Part shown: one piece after another, positions 19,672 through 23,141 of the stretch
Layout: every line of letters starts with the position of its first letter
Numbering within the stretch: position 1 is the stretch's first letter
Origin: an uncultured Eubacteriales bacterium
GTDB lineage: Bacteria; Bacillota; Clostridia; Oscillospirales; CAG-272
DNA: 23,141 nucleotides
NCBI GenBank assembly: GCA_902462015.1
Contig: CABPZV010000014.1
Span: forward strand, 1 to 23,141
Reading direction: 5' to 3'
Program-made: the position numbers and the translations under genes
Notes under the pieces: generated by a model
Database searches by the model: none
What the model saw: the letters and a program-made list of their open reading frames with translations, nothing else
What the model was told of the DNA's origin: nothing

Positions 19672-22671
19672 ATGTCTAAGAGTATTAAAAGCAGCAGTGA
19701 ATTAAGTCCGGTTTTAGGGTATAAGCTGGAATATGAAGAATATCTTTCAGACGTTTCGGGATGTGGTCTCGTATTCCGTCACATAAAATCGGGAGCGAGA
19801 ATTTGTGTGATTTCCAATGATGACAAAAACAAAACGTTTTTTATCGGCTTCCGTACGCCTGTTGAAAATGATACCGGAGTACCGCATATAATTGAGCATA
19901 CTGTTCTCTGTGGTTCCGAAAGATATCCGTCGCGCGATCCATTCATGCTGCTTGCCAAGGGGTCGCTCAACACTTTCCTCAATGCTATGACATATCCTGA
20001 TAAGACGGTTTACCCTGTTGCGAGCTGTAACGATCATGATTTTAAGAATCTGATGAGCGTTTATCTTGACGCAGTTTTTCATCCTAACATATATAAGTAT
20101 AAGGAAATATTTATGCAGGAGGGATGGCACTACGAGCTTGAAAACAGGGAAGATGAGCTTAAGATCAATGGAATTGTTTATAATGAGATGAAAGGTGTGC
20201 TATCATCTCCAGACAGTTCGTTATTTGACGAGCTTTGCAAGGTGATGTATCCTGATACGTCGTACGGAAAGAATTCAGGGGGAGATCCCGAGCATATTCC
20301 CGAACTGACATATGAGGATTATTTAGATTTTCACCGCACGCATTACCATCCGTCCAACAGTTATATTTTTCTTTGGGGGGACGTTGATATCGAGGAGAGA
20401 CTTTCATGGATTGATGAAAACTATCTCTCACATTATTCTGCGGTTGATGTATCTTCTACAGATGTACAGCTTCAGAAACCTTTTGGGCAGCTGCGAGAAG
20501 CCACGGCGCATTATTCGGTTGAGCCTGATGATAAAAAAGAGGGTCGCGACGAAAGGACATATCTTGCCTTTGCAGTGTCTACCTGTTCTGTCCTTGATGC
20601 GGCGGAATGTATTGCATGGGATATAATAGCCGATGCGCTCGTGAATACTCCCGGAGCTCCGATTCGGAAAGCTCTGACGGACGCCGGCATCGGCCAGGAT
20701 ATATATGGAGGCATTCTTGATCATCTGCGGCAGAGCGGATTTTATATTATGGCGAAGAATGCATGTGCGGAAGATAAAAAAAGATTCTATGAAATTGTCA
20801 TGGATGGTCTGGAAAAGGCATCGCATGGAATAGACCGCAAATCTCTTGAGGCGTCTATCAATTCAAGAGAATTTTCGTACCGGGAGGCGGACTATGGAAG
20901 CACTCCCCGGGGGCTTTGCTGTGGTCTCGACATGCTTCAGAGCTGGCTGTATGATGACCGTGCTGCATTCACCTATATGCACGGCGGAGATATATATGCG
21001 CAGCTGCGCAGTAAGCTTGGTACCGGTTGGTTTGAGGAGCTGATTAAAAATCGGATTTTGAATTCGCAGCACTCGGCACTTCTCTCTTACGAGCCTGTTC
21101 CGGGATTGGTCGATAAAATCGGAGAGCAGCTTGCTATGAAGCTTTCTGACTATAAAAAATCTCTTACTGATGAACAGCTTGATCAGATTATTATGGATAC
21201 TAAGGCATTGCACGAGTATCAAAGCGCACCTTCTACAAAAGCAGAACAGAATTGTATTCCTTGTCTTACGAGGGATGAGCTTGAGCCGGATGCAGTGCCG
21301 CTTTCGAATATCGAGACTGAGCTTGGGGGAGTGAAAACTGTTCTTCATGAGGGCAATGTAAACGGTATTTCTTATATAACGCTTTATTTTGATATAGATG
21401 ATCTTCCCGATAAGTGGCTTCCGTATCTCGGCGAGCTTGGAGATCTTCTTGGACGTATGGATACCGAGAATTACAGCTATAACGAGCTTTCGAATGAAGT
21501 TAAGCTCGATGTCGGAAGAATGAGTTTTGCGCCTGTAACGGTGCTTAAAAACGGGACGGCAGATGAGAGCAAGCTCTATTTTACGGTTTCTGTCTCTTGC
21601 TTTGATGATAAGGTAGAAAAATCACTTGAGCTTGCGGCGGAGATTGTATCCTCTACAAAATTCAGTGATGTGAAGCGTCTCCGCGAGCTGCTTGCCGAGA
21701 GCCGCTCAGATGTCCAAAGTAAAATAAATAATCGTGGAAACGCAGTGGCGGTCGGGCGTCTTCTCTCATATTTCTCACGTCATGCACTGAAGAATGAGTG
21801 GCTCGGAGGAATCTCTTTCTATTCGTTTATAAATAAAATGCTTGCTGACTATGATAATATTTCCGGCAGTATTGCGGAAGGCTTTGCGGAGCTTTGCCGT
21901 CTCATATTTAAAGAATCACGTATGTTTGTCTCCGTTTGCAGCGGAGAGAAGGGAATCGAAGCTCTCCGTTCTGCACTCCCTGAGTTTGCCGGAAAGCTTT
22001 CTTCGGAATCATCGACAGCGGTTTACGGTTCTGTAGTTCACAGCAGTGTATATTTTGACGGTCTTGATGAGGATATGACAACACCGGTTAAGCTGAACGA
22101 GGGATTTTTGATGTCTTCTCAGGTGCAGTTTGTGGGAATGGGAGGAAATCTTAAAAAAGCAGGTTATGAATACTCTGGCACAATGAAAGTTCTTGAAAAT
22201 ATTCTTAACTGTGAATATCTGTATAATTCTGTGCGTGTACTTGGAGGCGCATATGGCTGTAACTGTCGGTTTGCCGGATCCTCCGGAAATGTCTACTTTG
22301 CCTCATTTCGTGATCCTCACCTTAAAAATACCGAATCTGTTTACCGAAATGCCGGTGAATTTATCAGAGCTCTTGATCCTGACGATAAGGCGCTTACGAG
22401 ATATATTATAGGTACTTTCAGCGGACTTGACAGGCCTTTGTCTTTCCGTGACCGTGCTGCACGTTCAATGTCTGCATATTTGTCAGGTATATCGTACGAG
22501 GAACTTTGCCGGGAAAGAAGAGAGATAATCGAAACGACCGCACAGCAGCTTCGAGTTACAGCGGACGCGGTTGACGCCGTTCTATCACAGGATTTCAGGT
22601 GTACGCTGGGAAATGCGAAAAAGCTTCGCGAAAACGCCGGAGACTTTAAAAATCTTGTTCCTCTCTCATAA
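19672..22671 (+). CDS. M16C family zinc metallopeptidase (PreP/falcilysin type)
   Basis: M16C peptidases are clam-like zinc enzymes that cut short unfolded peptides inside a closed chamber; relatives include mitochondrial PreP and falcilysin. This 999-residue protein has the inverted zinc motif HIIEH at 72-76 and the third ligand Glu172 in NEMKG. It also has the family stretch CGSERYPSRDPF followed by GSLNTFLNAMTYPDKT (about 80-111). Near the C-terminus is the Arg855/Tyr861 pair in VRVLGGAYG, used for substrate binding in the family. The length fits the whole four-domain form. There is no signal peptide, so it should act in the cytosol. AAAGGA at 19660-19665 gives a 6-nt spacing to the ATG. 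The gene seems to be transcribed alone. Confidence 0.93.
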   Translation: MSKSIKSSSELSPVLGYKLEYEEYLSDVSGCGLVFRHIKSGARICVISNDDKNKTFFIGFRTPVENDTGVPHIIEHTVLCGSERYPSRDPFMLLAKGSLNTFLNAMTYPDKTVYPVASCNDHDFKNLMSVYLDAVFHPNIYKYKEIFMQEGWHYELENREDELKINGIVYNEMKGVLSSPDSSLFDELCKVMYPDTSYGKNSGGDPEHIPELTYEDYLDFHRTHYHPSNSYIFLWGDVDIEERLSWIDENYLSHYSAVDVSSTDVQLQKPFGQLREATAHYSVEPDDKKEGRDERTYLAFAVSTCSVLDAAECIAWDIIADALVNTPGAPIRKALTDAGIGQDIYGGILDHLRQSGFYIMAKNACAEDKKRFYEIVMDGLEKASHGIDRKSLEASINSREFSYREADYGSTPRGLCCGLDMLQSWLYDDRAAFTYMHGGDIYAQLRSKLGTGWFEELIKNRILNSQHSALLSYEPVPGLVDKIGEQLAMKLSDYKKSLTDEQLDQIIMDTKALHEYQSAPSTKAEQNCIPCLTRDELEPDAVPLSNIETELGGVKTVLHEGNVNGISYITLYFDIDDLPDKWLPYLGELGDLLGRMDTENYSYNELSNEVKLDVGRMSFAPVTVLKNGTADESKLYFTVSVSCFDDKVEKSLELAAEIVSSTKFSDVKRLRELLAESRSDVQSKINNRGNAVAVGRLLSYFSRHALKNEWLGGISFYSFINKMLADYDNISGSIAEGFAELCRLIFKESRMFVSVCSGEKGIEALRSALPEFAGKLSSESSTAVYGSVVHSSVYFDGLDEDMTTPVKLNEGFLMSSQVQFVGMGGNLKKAGYEYSGTMKVLENILNCEYLYNSVRVLGGAYGCNCRFAGSSGNVYFASFRDPHLKNTESVYRNAGEFIRALDPDDKALTRYIIGTFSGLDRPLSFRDRAARSMSAYLSGISYEELCRERREIIETTAQQLRVTADAVDAVLSQDFRCTLGNAKKLRENAGDFKNLVPLS

Positions 22672-22673
22672 AA

Positions 22674-22781
22674 TTAGCCACTGAGCTTTCTGCTTATCTC
22701 GCAGAGAAGAACAGCGGCATTGAAATTTACTGTCGAAATCAGATTTGCAGCTAATAGTCTCTTATAAAAAATGAGGGTTTG
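22674..22781 (-). pseudogene. Possible C-terminal remnant of a SpoU-type RNA methyltransferase
   Basis: On the minus strand an open stretch of 35 codons ends at a TAA read from 22676 to 22674. It has no start codon and begins after an in-frame stop at 22782-22784. Its end reads VNFNAAVLLCEISRKLSG, similar to the C-terminal (S/V)N-x-x-AA-x-LL-x-E-I-x-R pattern of SpoU/TrmH-type methyltransferases, as I recall it. Open frames this short are common by chance, so this is only a hint. Confidence 0.22.
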
Positions 22782-22784
22782 CTA

Positions 22785-22813
22785 TTGAAATATAACTGAC
22801 ATTATGTTACAAT
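22785..22813 (+). promoter_or_regulatory. Probable promoter at the right end
   Basis: TTGAAA (22785-22790), exactly 17 nt, then TACAAT (22808-22813): five of six matches in each box. It points towards the right edge. With no gene in the rest of the window, it should drive a gene beyond 23141 with a leader over 300 nt long, or a small RNA. Confidence 0.65.
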
Positions 22814-22819
22814 ATAACT

Positions 22820-23141
22820 AAAAGCAAATGCCTGTCTTTCAGGCTGAACGTCTATTAAAATGATGGTCATTTATTGCGATAAGCGTCAGGATTTCGGATG
22901 ATGATTAAGCGCCGGCTGATAAGCCGGCGGTATCTTCATACTTTTTTCGGTGGTGGTACAATCCATCACCGAAATGCCTTAAGTCGGGTATACATTATTA
23001 AATAATAGGATGTACCAATTCTCAGATTGTGTCATTTTTATCTTACTTAGCTGCAGGCAAATCTTTTGCGGAAATGCAAATAAAGGGTTTGTCCCTTATT
23101 GATAAATACTTGCCGCATATAGCGGCGGAATGGAGATTATT
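22820..23141 (+). ncRNA. Hairpin-rich leader or small RNA, partial
   Basis: Several hairpins can form in order: GCCTG/CAGGC (22830-22844), CGCCGGCT/AGCCGGCG (22910-22929, loop GATA), and TTTCGGTGGTGG/CCATCACCGAAA (22945-22974, 12 bp, loop TACAAT). Further on are TTTGC/GCAAA near 23066-23081, AAGGG/CCCTT near 23093-23107, and GCCGC/GCGGC (23112-23126), just before a GGAATGGAG that may be a ribosome binding site. A promoter lies right upstream. No open frame of note is present. It does not match a riboswitch that I know. Confidence 0.4.
22862..22974 (+). repeat. Copy D of the element flanking the peptidase gene
   Basis: This is the partner of the copy at 19451-19541. It shares GAT(C/G)GTCATTT, TCGG and TTCAT-TTTTTT-GGTGGTGGTA in the same order, and carries an extra perfect 20-nt hairpin at 22910-22929. 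The 12-bp stem around the GGTGGTGG block is much better formed here. Confidence 0.5.

Overview
The window looks like chromosomal core DNA from a Bacillota (Firmicutes) member, most likely an uncultured clostridial lineage. This rests on the gene families and order (rpoB-rpoC; rpsL-rpsG-fusA-tuf; metK-recD2-comF-like-mreB-like), on AAGGAGG-type ribosome binding sites, and on the 137-residue form of S12 and the acidic RpoB tail seen in Gram-positives. All intact genes lie on the + strand. I see no transposase, integrase, CRISPR array, tRNA, rRNA, phage gene or recognisable defence system.

Positions 1-522 carry no convincing gene. They hold a good sigma-A-type promoter and a roughly 360-nt leader with repeated TTAGC motifs and a possible attenuator. 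Then come rpoB (523-4293) and rpoC (4424-8053), the two large RNA polymerase subunits. Between them is a compact GC-rich inverted-repeat structure that can fold as a three-way junction. A near-consensus promoter at 8120-8149 then starts the str operon: rpsL (S12), rpsG (S7), fusA (EF-G) and tuf (EF-Tu), closed by a hairpin terminator at 12829-12862. The rpsL-rpsG gap is 191 nt and contains a 69-nt-spaced direct repeat. S12 has Arg at the position of the classical streptomycin residue Lys88.

The second half has housekeeping genes in separate small units: a COG2426-type small membrane protein; metK with its own promoter and terminator but no visible SAM riboswitch; the helicase gene recD2; a ComF-family phosphoribosyltransferase with an internal insertion; a divergent MreB-like actin that lacks the usual EEP and GGGTTE residues; and a large M16C (PreP/falcilysin-type) metallopeptidase. 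The last 470 nt after this gene hold a possible remnant of an RNA methyltransferase on the minus strand, a good promoter, and a hairpin-rich leader that probably belongs to a gene beyond the window.

The known genes work in transcription (RpoBC), translation (S12, S7, EF-G, EF-Tu), one-carbon supply (MetK), DNA repair or uptake (RecD2, ComF-like), shape (MreB-like) and peptide turnover (M16C). The unexplained signals are mostly non-coding: an 11-nt motif (AAAGGCATGGT) repeated exactly just upstream of the rpoC, metK and mreB-like starts; a related sequence element on both sides of the peptidase gene; and the structured regions around rpoB-rpoC, rpsL-rpsG and the right end. I found no clear new multi-gene system; these RNA or DNA elements are the best candidates for something undescribed.
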